Positions 35,006 to 43,536 of a stretch of 64,000 bases of DNA are shown here, piece after piece (position 1 is the stretch's first letter; the number at the start of each line of letters is the position of its first letter). The DNA comes from Paenibacillus pasadenensis (lineage in GTDB: Bacteria > Bacillota > Bacilli > Paenibacillales > Paenibacillaceae). A model generated the notes under the pieces. That model was not told where the DNA came from, did no database searches, and worked only from the letters and a program-made list of their open reading frames with translations. The translations under genes were made by a program, and so were the position numbers. The stretch covers positions 434,001 to 498,000 of the forward strand of contig NZ_JAMBOT010000001.1 in the NCBI RefSeq assembly GCF_023715725.1. Direction: 5' to 3'.

Positions 35006-37810
35006 TTAACGCAGAGTAGGCTGGCTTCCTCCGCTTGTGTAGCTGATGCGGGATTTTGTCCCGCGCTTTTTGGAAGAACCGAACACACTTCCGATGCCCA
35101 TAATGAACGTTGGGATTCCAGCCGCCACAAGGACGAGGCACCATTCGCGCAGGCCGATCGACACCGTTTTGAAGATTGGCTGTAGCGCAGGCACGTACAG
35201 CACCGCAAGCATGAGAACGAGCGAAGAGAGAACGGCCAGCACTAAATATTTGTTCTGCAAAATATTTCGGTGAAAAATGGAGCGCGAGCTGCGGCAGTCG
35301 AACACATGAATCAGCTGCGCCATAACAAGGGTGACAAATGCAACCGTTTGGGCAAGCGCGAGTCCCTGCGCGCCTGCCGGGGCGCTTTTCAGCGTAATCC
35401 AGAACGCGCCGAGCGTACAGACGCCGATCAGCACGCCGCGGCTAATGATTTTCCAGCCAAGCCTCCGGGCAAAAATGCTCTCCCGAGCCGGCCGCGGCTT
35501 CTGGGTCATCAGATCATTCTCGGCCTGGTCAACGCCGAGCGCCATCGCCGGCAATCCGTCCGTGACGAGATTGACCCACAAAATCTGGATCGGCAGCAGC
35601 GGCAGCGGCAGACCGGCCATCATGGCCAGGAACATGGTCAAAATTTCACCGACGTTGGAGGCCAGCAAGTAACGGATAAACTTGCGGATATTTTCGTAAA
35701 TGTTGCGTCCTTCCTCAATTGCGGACACAATGCTGGAGAAATTATCGTCGCTCAGCACGAGCGAGGACGCCTCTTTGGACACGTCGGTGCCGGTGATTCC
35801 CATGGCAATGCCGATATCGGCCGCTTTGATCGCCGGAGCGTCGTTGACGCCGTCGCCGGTCATTGCCACCACATGTCCTTGGCGCTGCAGCGATTTGACG
35901 ATCCGCAGCTTGTGCTCCGGGGAAACACGTGCGTAAACATAGATGTTGTCCACAACTTTATCCAGCTCGTCATCCGACATGGCAGCAAGCTCCCGCCCGC
36001 TGATCGACAATCCGCCGCGCGGCATAATGCCGAGCTGGCCTGCGATCGCTTCCGCCGTCAGCTGATGGTCGCCCGTAATCATAACCGTTTTGATGCCCGC
36101 GCGGCGGCAGGTCATAATCGCTCCCTGCACTTCACGGCGCGGCGGATCAATCATGCCGGTTAACCCGGCGAAAACAAGCTGGCATTCCGCCTCGTCCGCC
36201 GTCGCACAGCTATCGTGCGCCTTCAAGTCGCGGTAGGCAAGCCCCAGCACACGCAGCGCCGAATGGGCCATGCCCTCCTGAGCCTGCTGTACTTTTGCGC
36301 GCAGAGTAGCCGTGAACGGGACCACTTTCCCTTCCCATAAAATATAGGCGCAGCGCTCGAGCAGCATATCCGGCGCGCCCTTCACACAGACAATCCTGCC
36401 GCCTTGATGGGAGACGACGACCGACATGCGCTTGCGCTCGGAGTCAAACGGGAACTCCTGTTCACGGCGGTACAGCCCTTCCAGCGAACCGGCAGTCAAT
36501 CCCATTTTGGCGGCCAATACAACGAGCGCGCCTTCCGTCGGATCGCCTTTGAGCTGCCATGCCTCCTGCGGCTCCGCAGCGGCGCTTGGCTGCGCTCCCC
36601 CCTCGTTCCGGCCGTCAGCTGCCCGGACAAGCGCAGCGTTATTGCAAAGCGCGGCAACTTGCAGCAATCGGCGCAGCGAGGAATCGTCTTTCGCCTCAAC
36701 CGCCTTACTGCCGTCGAAACAGCCGCCTTGCGGCGAATATCCTTCGCCGGTCACCTCAAGCTGGCGGCTGCCCGTCCATACTCGCGTCACGGTCATTTTA
36801 TTTTGCGTCAGCGTACCGGTTTTGTCGGAGCAGATGACGGACGCGCAGCCAAGCGTCTCAACGGACGGCAGCTTGCGAATGATCGCTTTCCGCTTGATCA
36901 TGCGCTGCACGCCGAGTGCCAAAGCGACCGTAACGATTGCCGGCAAGCCTTCAGGTATGGCTGCAACAGCCAAGCTCACTCCCGCCAGGAACATGCCGTA
37001 AGTCGGCTGTCCATGCAGGATGCCCGCAACGACGACCATAACCGTCAGGAACAGAGCAACGACGATTAATATTTTGCCGAGCTGCTCCAGCCGGCGCTGC
37101 AGCGGCGTTTCCATTTCCTCCGTCTGCTGGATGAGATCAGCGATTTTGCCCATTTCCGTGCCCATGCCCGTTCGTACGACAACGCCTTTGCCGGTGCCGC
37201 CGGTCAGCATCGTGCCCATAAAACCCATGTTTTTCCGGTCGCCAAGCGGAATATCCTCTTCTTCAATCACGTTTGCATGTTTGGATACCGGCACGGACTC
37301 ACCGGTTAACGCCGACTCCTCCGCCTGACAGCTGTTCGCCGCCAAAAAACGGATGTCTGCCGGAATGCGGTCCCCGCTCTGCAGCTGAATAATATCTCCC
37401 GGGACAAGGTCGCTTGCCGGAACGGCCTCTGCCGTCCCGCCCCTTAACACATTGGCGAGCGGCGCGGACAGCTCCTTGAGCGCCCGCAGCGAACGCTCCG
37501 CCCGGAACTCCTGAATAAAGCCGAGCACGGCGTTGATGATAATAATGGCAATAATCGTAATCGCATCCAGAAACTCGCCGAGCAGACCGGAAATGAGCGT
37601 TGCGCCGATCAGCACCAGCACCATAAAGTCCTTGAACTGATTCAGGAAAAGCTTAACCGGCGAGAGCTTCTCGCCCTCAGTCAGCTCGTTGCGGCCATGC
37701 TCCGCCAGGCGCCTTTCCGCCTCCTCCGGAGCCAGACCGCTTTCCGGCGAGCTGCCAAGCTGCGACAGCAGCTCTTCCTCCGACAGCCGATGCCAATTCG
37801 TGTTTTCCAT
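35006..37810 (-). CDS. SERCA-type calcium-transporting P-type ATPase (YloB)
   Basis: Protein of 934 residues from [15 protein letters not shown] (GGGAGGG upstream). P-type ATPase features in order: cation-transporter N-domain, TGESVPV actuator loop, a membrane PEGLPA motif of Ca2+ pumps, the phosphorylation motif [34 protein letters not shown], and [12 protein letters not shown], then four to six C-terminal helices with NLVTDGLPA. It pumps Ca2+ out of the cytoplasm. In B. subtilis yloB lies between yloA and yicC; here it still neighbours rqcH (yloA), but the two are divergent. Confidence 0.93.
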   Translation of the reverse strand: MENTNWHRLSEEELLSQLGSSPESGLAPEEAERRLAEHGRNELTEGEKLSPVKLFLNQFKDFMVLVLIGATLISGLLGEFLDAITIIAIIIINAVLGFIQEFRAERSLRALKELSAPLANVLRGGTAEAVPASDLVPGDIIQLQSGDRIPADIRFLAANSCQAEESALTGESVPVSKHANVIEEEDIPLGDRKNMGFMGTMLTGGTGKGVVVRTGMGTEMGKIADLIQQTEEMETPLQRRLEQLGKILIVVALFLTVMVVVAGILHGQPTYGMFLAGVSLAVAAIPEGLPAIVTVALALGVQRMIKRKAIIRKLPSVETLGCASVICSDKTGTLTQNKMTVTRVWTGSRQLEVTGEGYSPQGGCFDGSKAVEAKDDSSLRRLLQVAALCNNAALVRAADGRNEGGAQPSAAAEPQEAWQLKGDPTEGALVVLAAKMGLTAGSLEGLYRREQEFPFDSERKRMSVVVSHQGGRIVCVKGAPDMLLERCAYILWEGKVVPFTATLRAKVQQAQEGMAHSALRVLGLAYRDLKAHDSCATADEAECQLVFAGLTGMIDPPRREVQGAIMTCRRAGIKTVMITGDHQLTAEAIAGQLGIMPRGGLSISGRELAAMSDDELDKVVDNIYVYARVSPEHKLRIVKSLQRQGHVVAMTGDGVNDAPAIKAADIGIAMGITGTDVSKEASSLVLSDDNFSSIVSAIEEGRNIYENIRKFIRYLLASNVGEILTMFLAMMAGLPLPLLPIQILWVNLVTDGLPAMALGVDQAENDLMTQKPRPARESIFARRLGWKIISRGVLIGVCTLGAFWITLKSAPAGAQGLALAQTVAFVTLVMAQLIHVFDCRSSRSIFHRNILQNKYLVLAVLSSLVLMLAVLYVPALQPIFKTVSIGLREWCLVLVAAGIPTFIMGIGSVFGSSKKRGTKSRISYTSGGSQPTLR

Positions 37811-38063
37811 TCGACTCTTCTCCCTCCCGCGTCGCACGAATGCTGCCGCCAGCATCCGCCAGGCTCTAGGACACTATATGAGGACAATCCTCGAATTATC
37901 CCTTGTCCCTGGCGAGTATTATGACCGTCAGCCGAGATGCCTCCGCCCGTTCCGGTGTGGTACACTTGGAACGCAGGCCATCATTTGTCAGCTGCGGGGC
38001 TTCCGGCCTCTTGCGGCGGCCCCGCGGATTTTCGCACGCTTGCAGAAGGAGATTATTAGACCT

Positions 38064-39902
38064 ATGGCATTGGACGGATTCGTAACGCGCGCTGTCGTCC
38101 ACGAGCTTCAACAGCTCGTCGGCAACCGCATTCATAAAATTCATCAGCCTTCACCGCATGATTTAGTGCTTCAAACCCGGGGTTCTGGAGGAGGCAGACG
38201 GCTGCTGCTGTCGGCAAATCCGACCTACCCGCGCGTGCATTTTACCGAGCTGAGCTACCAGAACCCGATGGAGCCGCCGATGTTCTGCATGCTGCTCCGC
38301 AAATATTGCGAGGGCGGCCAGATCGAATCCATCCGCCAGATCGGCATGGAACGGATTATTCATATCGAGATCCGCCAGCGGGATGAGCTCGGCGACCTGT
38401 CGCTCAAAACGATTATCGTCGAGCTGATGGGACGGCATAGCAACATTATTTTGGCCGATACGGCGAACGGCACCATCCATGACGGCATTCATCATGTGAC
38501 GCCGTCGATCAGCAGCTACCGGATCGTCATGCCCGGATCGCGGTATACCTCGCCCCCTGAGCAGGGCAAGAGCAACCCGCTGGAGACGGCAACCGAGGCT
38601 GATTTTTTGACAGTTATGCAGCCAAAAAGCAAACAGCAGCCTGCTGGCGACGGCTCTGACGATACACTTAATTTGGAAGAAGCCGAGACAGCAGCTGCAG
38701 CTCCGCCGGATAAACAGCTTGTCGCCGGATTCAGCGGCTTTAGCCCGCTGCTTGCTAAGGAGCTGCTTTTCCGTTCTAATAACGGCTCGGGACAGCCGGA
38801 CGCTCATGCGGCTTTGCTCGAGAACGAAGCTGCTTTAGAGCGGTTATGGCCGGTATTTGATTCCTTTATAAACGCTGCCAGAGATCATGACTACGAACCG
38901 AACATCGTGGAAAAGCCGGATGGAAAAGCATTGTTTTCCGTTACTCCGCTGACACATGCTCCTGGAGAGACTCGTGTTTACAGCACGATCAGCGAATGCC
39001 TGGAGGCATTCTACGGGGATAAGGCGAGCCGCGACACCGTTAAACAGCGCGTCTCCGACATGCTGCAGTTCCTGAACAACGAGCGCGCCAAAAACGCCAA
39101 AAAGCTGGACAAACAAGCAGCCACGCTGGAGGAAGCGAAGGAAGCGGAGAAGTATCGCATTTTAGGCGAGCTGCTGACGACCTATATGCACTCTTTCCAA
39201 AAAGGGGACCGGTCCGTCGAGGTCGTCAACTATTATGATGAAAACGGGACAACCGTTGCGATTGAGCTTGACCCGCAGCTTAGCCCGTCCGAAAACGCGC
39301 AGCGTTATTTCCGCCGTTATACAAAAGCCCGCAACAGCACCGGAGCGGTGCTGGAGCAGATGGAGCTTGCCCGCGAGGAAATCCGCTATCTCGACTCCTT
39401 GCTGCAGCAGCTCGGCTCCGCCTCCATCCAGGACGTGGAGGAGATTCGCGACGAGCTTGTCGCAGGCGGATATCTGAGAGCGCGCGTGAAACGCGGAGCG
39501 AAGCGCAAAAAGCCGACTAAACCGGCGCTTCTCTGTTATACCTCCTCGGAGGGGATCCCGATCTATGTTGGCAAAAACAATACGCAAAACGAGTACCTGA
39601 CCAACAGGCTCGCCGCGTCCGGCGATACTTGGCTGCATACAAAGGATATTCCGGGCTCGCATGTCGTCATCCGCTCCCAGCAGTTCGGGGATGCTACGCT
39701 GGAGGAAGCGGCGATGCTTGCCGCCCATTACAGCCAGGCCAGCGGCTCCAGCATGGTGCCTGTGGATCATACGCTGATTCGCCATGTGCATAAACCGAGC
39801 GGGGCCAAGCCGGGGTTTGTCATTTACGACCGCCAGAAGACGGTGTTTATTACGCCGGACGAGGATCGGATCAAAAGTTTGCCTTCTGAGATTAAGAGCT
39901 GA
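38064..39902 (+). CDS. rqcH: Rqc2 homologue RqcH (NFACT ribosome quality-control protein)
   Basis: Protein of 612 residues starting MALDGFVTRAVVHELQQ, with AAGGAG twelve bases upstream. NFACT-N domain, two HhH-type motifs, the coiled-coil M domain (about 390-460) and the C-terminal NFACT-R part with YTSSEGIPIYVGKNNTQNEYLT and the invariant DTWLHTKDIPGSHVVIR. In Firmicutes RqcH binds stalled 50S-peptidyl-tRNA and adds C-terminal alanine tails as degrons; older names are FbpA or fibronectin-binding protein. About 40 residues longer than B. subtilis RqcH, mostly a Gln/Asp/Ala-rich insertion near 175-215. Confidence 0.95.
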   Translation: MALDGFVTRAVVHELQQLVGNRIHKIHQPSPHDLVLQTRGSGGGRRLLLSANPTYPRVHFTELSYQNPMEPPMFCMLLRKYCEGGQIESIRQIGMERIIHIEIRQRDELGDLSLKTIIVELMGRHSNIILADTANGTIHDGIHHVTPSISSYRIVMPGSRYTSPPEQGKSNPLETATEADFLTVMQPKSKQQPAGDGSDDTLNLEEAETAAAAPPDKQLVAGFSGFSPLLAKELLFRSNNGSGQPDAHAALLENEAALERLWPVFDSFINAARDHDYEPNIVEKPDGKALFSVTPLTHAPGETRVYSTISECLEAFYGDKASRDTVKQRVSDMLQFLNNERAKNAKKLDKQAATLEEAKEAEKYRILGELLTTYMHSFQKGDRSVEVVNYYDENGTTVAIELDPQLSPSENAQRYFRRYTKARNSTGAVLEQMELAREEIRYLDSLLQQLGSASIQDVEEIRDELVAGGYLRARVKRGAKRKKPTKPALLCYTSSEGIPIYVGKNNTQNEYLTNRLAASGDTWLHTKDIPGSHVVIRSQQFGDATLEEAAMLAAHYSQASGSSMVPVDHTLIRHVHKPSGAKPGFVIYDRQKTVFITPDEDRIKSLPSEIKS

Positions 39903-39920
39903 TCTAGAGTCGGAGCAAAA

Positions 39921-39977
39921 CAAAGAGGCTGTATCGCAAGGTCATCGAGGACCTTGCGATACAGCCTCTTCTTTTAC
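39921..39977. terminator. Long perfect bidirectional terminator between rqcH and the PHP gene
   Basis: A 21-base arm starting AAGAGGCTGTATCGCAAGG recurs inverted after a six-base loop, with CTTTTAC after it on the plus strand and TTTGTTTTG on the minus strand. Unusually long and perfect for a terminator. Confidence 0.85.
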
Positions 39978-39980
39978 AAC

Positions 39981-40841
39981 TTATCGCACTTCCCGGCCGC
40001 TTGCAGCCAGCCGTTCCAGCAATGGAGCAGCGTCAGCCGTTCTGGCGCCGACATCGCCGTGATGCAGCTCGCTTCCCCGGCGGCCGTGATAGTCCGAGCC
40101 TCCGGTAACGAGCAGTCCATACCGCTCCGCAAGCTCAGCATAGCCGCGCTCCTGCTCTACGGTATGATCGGAATGCCGAGCTTCAATCCCTTGCAGCCTC
40201 CCGCCCGCAGCCAAACGTTCCGCGAGCTCGTCCCATCCGTACAGCCCGGGATGCGCAAGCACCGGCACTCCTCCAGCCTCGATAATCCATTCGATGCCTT
40301 CCTCCGGCGTAATTCGCGGCTGGCTTACATAAGCCGGTGCCCCTTCGCCCAAATAACGGTCGAAGGCGTCGCGAATGCTCGCAGCGGCTCCCCTTGCAAC
40401 AAGCGCTGCCGCCACATGCGGCCGGCCAAGACTGGACGGCGAGCCCCCTGCCGCAAGCGCAGCAGCCTCGACCTCTTCCAGCTGAAGCGGGATGCCGAGC
40501 GACGCGAGCCGTTCCAGCATCGCCGCATTACGGCGCTCGCGGACGCTCCCCTGCAGGCGAAGCCGCTCCTGCCAGCGGTTGTCCGCTGCATCCATGCCAT
40601 AACCAAGCACATGAATGTCCTTCCCGCCGCTTGCCGTGCTCAGCTCAATGCCGGGAATGACCAGCAGGCTGAGCTTTTTGCCTTCCAGCACCGCTTCCGC
40701 TACCCCGTCCATCGTATCGTGATCGGTAATCGCAATAACTGAAAGCCCTTTGGCTGCCGCGAGCCGAACGACCTCGGAGGGAGAATCCACTCCGTCGGAG
40801 GCGGTTGTATGCAGATGAAGATCAGCCGGAATTACAGCCAT
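39981..40841 (-). CDS. PHP-domain phosphoesterase
   Basis: Protein of 286 residues. PHP metal-site motifs are intact: DLHLHTTASDG, ITDHDTMDG, IPGIELST, HPGLYG and TGGSDYHGRRG. The length and the insertion in the middle match the TrpH/YciV class (3',5'-nucleoside bisphosphate phosphatase and 5'-to-3' RNase AM), but substrate is not fixed by sequence. GGGGGAG is twelve bases before the ATG, inside the end of the LysR gene, which it overlaps by ten bases. The two are therefore co-transcribed and probably coupled. Confidence 0.88.
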   Translation of the reverse strand: MAVIPADLHLHTTASDGVDSPSEVVRLAAAKGLSVIAITDHDTMDGVAEAVLEGKKLSLLVIPGIELSTASGGKDIHVLGYGMDAADNRWQERLRLQGSVRERRNAAMLERLASLGIPLQLEEVEAAALAAGGSPSSLGRPHVAAALVARGAAASIRDAFDRYLGEGAPAYVSQPRITPEEGIEWIIEAGGVPVLAHPGLYGWDELAERLAAGGRLQGIEARHSDHTVEQERGYAELAERYGLLVTGGSDYHGRRGSELHHGDVGARTADAAPLLERLAASGREVR

Positions 40842-41743
40842 TGGTTCAAGTCTCTCCCCCGCAAAAAATTCAGAAACGACACGGCAGGCAGCGGCAGCAG
40901 CGCAGACTTCAAGTAGATGGAATAAAACGAACGGCTGAAATCCGCATCCGTTATGCGAACTGTCTCCAGCAGGCCGAGCGACAGCTCATGCTTGATGGAA
41001 GAAGCGGAAACAAAGGACATCCCTACTCCCGCTTCTACAGCGGATTTGACGGCGCCAGTGCTGCCCAGTTCCATCACGATGTCGAGATCGGACGGATTGA
41101 TTGATTTTAATACCAGCTGATCCTCCATCACTTGACGGGTGCCGGAACCTTCCTCGCGAAGCACGAGCGGATAGCCGATCGCCTCCTCCAGCTGTACTTC
41201 TCCTCTGCCCGCCAAAGGATGTTTTCTTCCGACAATAAGCTGGAGCTCATCGCTAAGCACCGACTCCGTCTGCAGCTCCGGATGGGTGACGGGAGCCTCC
41301 ACCAGTCCAAAATCAATCTGATGATTCTGGATATGGTCAATAATTTGCGTCGTGTTCATGACTTTCATCCGTATCGAAATGTCAGGATGCTCTTTGTTAA
41401 ACGGTCCGAGCAATCTCGGCAAAATATATTCGCCAATCGTCAAGCTTGCCCCGAGCTGCAGCCGCCCTTTCAAACCGCTTGCATAGCGGCTCATGGCCGC
41501 ATCCGCATCCTTGATCAAATCTATGCTTCGCTTCGCATATGGAATAAGAACGCTCCCGGCATCCGTCAGCTCGATACGCTTCGTGGAACGAAGCAGCAGC
41601 TTGGTGCCCAAATAATCCTCCAGCGACTGCACCTGCATCGTAACAGCCGGCTGTGTCATATGCAGCGCCTGAGCTGCAGCCGAGAAGCTGCCTTTTTCGG
41701 CAACGGTGTAAAAAATATGAAGCTGATGAAAATTAAGCGCCAC
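40832..41743 (-). CDS. LysR-family transcriptional regulator (CysL/YeiE-like)
   Basis: Protein of 303 residues from GTG at 41743 (GGGGGAG six bases upstream); upstream ATG codons lack a site. N-terminal winged helix ALNFHQLHIFYTVAEKGSFSAAAQALHMTQPAVTMQVQSLE, then a periplasmic-binding-like effector domain with LGASLTIGEYILPRLLGPF and REEGSGTRQVMED. The pattern resembles CysL of B. subtilis and YeiE of enterics, regulators of sulfite or cysteine metabolism. It overlaps the PHP gene; its real target is not evident from the neighbourhood. Confidence 0.88.
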   Translation of the reverse strand: MALNFHQLHIFYTVAEKGSFSAAAQALHMTQPAVTMQVQSLEDYLGTKLLLRSTKRIELTDAGSVLIPYAKRSIDLIKDADAAMSRYASGLKGRLQLGASLTIGEYILPRLLGPFNKEHPDISIRMKVMNTTQIIDHIQNHQIDFGLVEAPVTHPELQTESVLSDELQLIVGRKHPLAGRGEVQLEEAIGYPLVLREEGSGTRQVMEDQLVLKSINPSDLDIVMELGSTGAVKSAVEAGVGMSFVSASSIKHELSLGLLETVRITDADFSRSFYSIYLKSALLPLPAVSFLNFLRGRDLNQWL

Positions 41744-41907
41744 CGCATTCTCCCCCTCTACCTTCTGCCAATCATTATAGCGCATCAGACAAGCGATTGG
41801 GATGCTGCCGGGCAATTCCATCCATTTCATCCGTTATAAGCGATTTGGAAACAGCACCTCAAAATACCTCACAAGGAATGATTTCCAACATTGAAAAATG
41901 TCGTTCA

Positions 41908-41955
41908 AAAAACAACTAAACAAGCCTTGCGACGGGGGATCGCAGACTTGTTTTC
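41908..41955 (-). terminator. Terminator of the 41999-42436 gene
   Basis: ACAAG/CTTGT and TGCGA/TCGCA stems separated by a small internal loop, with TTTAGTTGTTTTTT on the minus strand and TTTTCC on the plus strand. It lies in the gap upstream of the leftward LysR gene. Confidence 0.65.
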
Positions 41956-41998
41956 CTAATTCAACCATTAATTTTTAATCGATTTCAATACCCTGGAA

Positions 41999-42436
41999 TT
42001 ATTTTCGCTTACGGCTGTTTTTTATCAGCGTCATGCGCCTCGAATGGCGGAGCCACGAATAGTAGGACTTTAAGTCCCTGAGCTCAATCGTTTCCGACAT
42101 GCGCCCTAGAAATGTAACTACGATCATTTTGTGAAGCGGCATTCCGGCCAGATCAAAATCCTTCTCTGAATCCGTAAACTCCGCAACAAATACAAGATCG
42201 TCGTCAATGAGGTAAACATCCTCTTCATTTCTGTAATAGGACTCGATTCGTCCTTGCTTCAGGCACTGCCAAACATAGTCGGCGATATCCTCGTATCCGG
42301 TTTTTTGGCTTTCCACCCGGGCCGTCCAACGCTCCTTGGCGTGGTTAGTGATAATAATATCCGCAACCCTCTTATCACCCAGTTGCACATGAAACGTCTC
42401 GTAGGTACTCCAGCGTTCTGTTGTTCGATCTTTCAC
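41999..42436 (-). CDS. Hypothetical protein, 145 residues, unknown fold
   Basis: GTG start at 42436 placed nine bases after AGGAGGA; an earlier in-frame GTG overlaps that site. Soluble, charged protein with IIITNHAKERWTARV near residue 30, a DYVWQCLKQGRIESYY helix, the strand pair EEDVYLIDDDLVFVAEF, and a basic tail HSRRMTLIKNSRKRK. The HAKERW...GRI...YLIDDDLVFV pattern resembles small RelE-like or DUF-type proteins, but I cannot assign it. Has its own terminator, so it is a monocistronic gene. Confidence 0.7.
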   Translation of the reverse strand: MKDRTTERWSTYETFHVQLGDKRVADIIITNHAKERWTARVESQKTGYEDIADYVWQCLKQGRIESYYRNEEDVYLIDDDLVFVAEFTDSEKDFDLAGMPLHKMIVVTFLGRMSETIELRDLKSYYSWLRHSRRMTLIKNSRKRK

Positions 42437-42572
42437 CTTTTCCACTCCTCCTGGGGAAAGCAGGCCTTTATATCTATATATGAATTAGGTTTATTCTACC
42501 ATGACTCTTCCTAATTTCAAATATCAAAATAATGACTCTCCATTATTGTAACAATATGGGTTATATAACAAA

Positions 42573-42615
42573 AACAAAAGCCCTTAGCCTCCCGAATTCG
42601 GAAAGCCAAAGGCTT
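42573..42615 (-). terminator. Terminator of ylbG
   Basis: Minus-strand AAGCC..TTGGC..CCGAATTCGG..AGGGCTT imperfect stem followed by TTTGTTTTTG, about 20 bases after the ylbG stop. Confidence 0.65.
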
Positions 42616-42635
42616 GTACAAGACGACATTTCTTC

Positions 42636-42902
42636 TTACATACTGTAGAAGCGGGTTTTGTCTTGGGATTCCTTGGAATATTCCGTCTTGATCTCGCTGC
42701 GAAGCGATCTCTCGATTTTCTTGACGTAAGGAAGCCGCTGAATGTTTCGAAGTGTTTCTTCCTCGCGGTCCGCATCCAAATAAATAACCGCATAATGAAG
42801 GCGGCGGGATATAAAATGTACGTTCCCGTATTTCTCCAGGTTGCGTGCGGCCTTCGCATCATTCACCCATACGATATGTCCTTTTCGCTGTTCCGTAAGC
42901 AT
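42636..42902 (-). CDS. ylbG: YlbG family protein (UPF0298/DUF2129)
   Basis: 88 residues beginning MLTEQRKGHIVWVNDAKAARNLEKYGNVHFISRRLHYAVIY, the YlbG pattern, then DADREEETLRNIQRLPYVKKIERSLR. Function unknown; it is fixed next to ylbF in Bacillales. The only candidate ribosome binding site, GGCGGTGA, is weak and twelve or more bases away, which suggests coupling to ylbF (55 bases upstream). Confidence 0.9.
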   Translation of the reverse strand: MLTEQRKGHIVWVNDAKAARNLEKYGNVHFISRRLHYAVIYLDADREEETLRNIQRLPYVKKIERSLRSEIKTEYSKESQDKTRFYSM

Positions 42903-42957
42903 GATTCAACGTCACCGCCTGATTCGTTTAAAATAAGTCTGGAGTTCCGGCCTGCGT

Positions 42958-43422
42958 TTAGCCGCAGCCGCCGCTTCCGCAGCTGCAGGACCCTCCCGAG
43001 CCGCAGCTGCCGCCCTTCGGCAGTGGATCATTGCTTGGAACCTTAATCGTCTCGGATACGGATTCCGCAATCATCAGGGAGACATCGTACAGCAGCGCAT
43101 CAAGCTCCGCTTCCGTCTCCTTATAACGCCGGATACTCTCCACCTCGGACATTTCGGCTTCCACCTTTTTGACCGCGTCCTTGGCTGCGTTGTAGTCGGG
43201 ATGAAACCGTCCGAACCGCTCGCATTCGGCAAACAGCTCCTTCGCTTTGGCAAAGGCGGCCTTCAGCCGGAGCACCTCCGTATCCTTTTCTACGACGTCT
43301 TTCCAATATAAGTATTCGGCCACAAGCGCCGATTGATTGATCGAGTCGCCAAGCTCATAGGCGCAAAGCAGAAGCGGCGCCATATCCAGCGGGGCGGGCT
43401 CCAACGTTTGAAGCTCCTGCAT
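42958..43422 (-). CDS. ylbF: YlbF/RicF family regulator with Cys-rich C-terminal tail
   Basis: 154 residues. Helical YlbF/YmcA domain (about 15-135): LGDSINQSALVAEYLYWKD, LRLKAAFAKAKELFAECERFGRFHPDY and VESIRRYKETEAELDALLY. The last 18 residues are Gly/Ser with four cysteines (ending GSCSCGSGGCG). In B. subtilis RicF joins RicA and RicT, binds [4Fe-4S] clusters through cysteines, stimulates Spo0A phosphorelay, biofilm and competence, and acts with RNase Y in mRNA maturation. AAAGGAG is ten bases upstream of the ATG. Confidence 0.9.
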   Translation of the reverse strand: MQELQTLEPAPLDMAPLLLCAYELGDSINQSALVAEYLYWKDVVEKDTEVLRLKAAFAKAKELFAECERFGRFHPDYNAAKDAVKKVEAEMSEVESIRRYKETEAELDALLYDVSLMIAESVSETIKVPSNDPLPKGGSCGSGGSCSCGSGGCG

Positions 43423-43536
43423 TCCGCATGCTCTCCTTTCCGCGGCAGCAGCCGCTTAACGCCTATCATAGCATATCAACGGTTCGGACGATATATGGCT
43501 GTCCTGTTTTTCCCGCCTGCTGCTCTTAATGTCCGC

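Noticed and set aside
37940..38060. Hairpin in the leader of rqcH as a riboswitch or attenuator
   Set aside because: A GC-rich stem is present, but there is no T-run and no known riboswitch core; it may be chance in GC-rich DNA.
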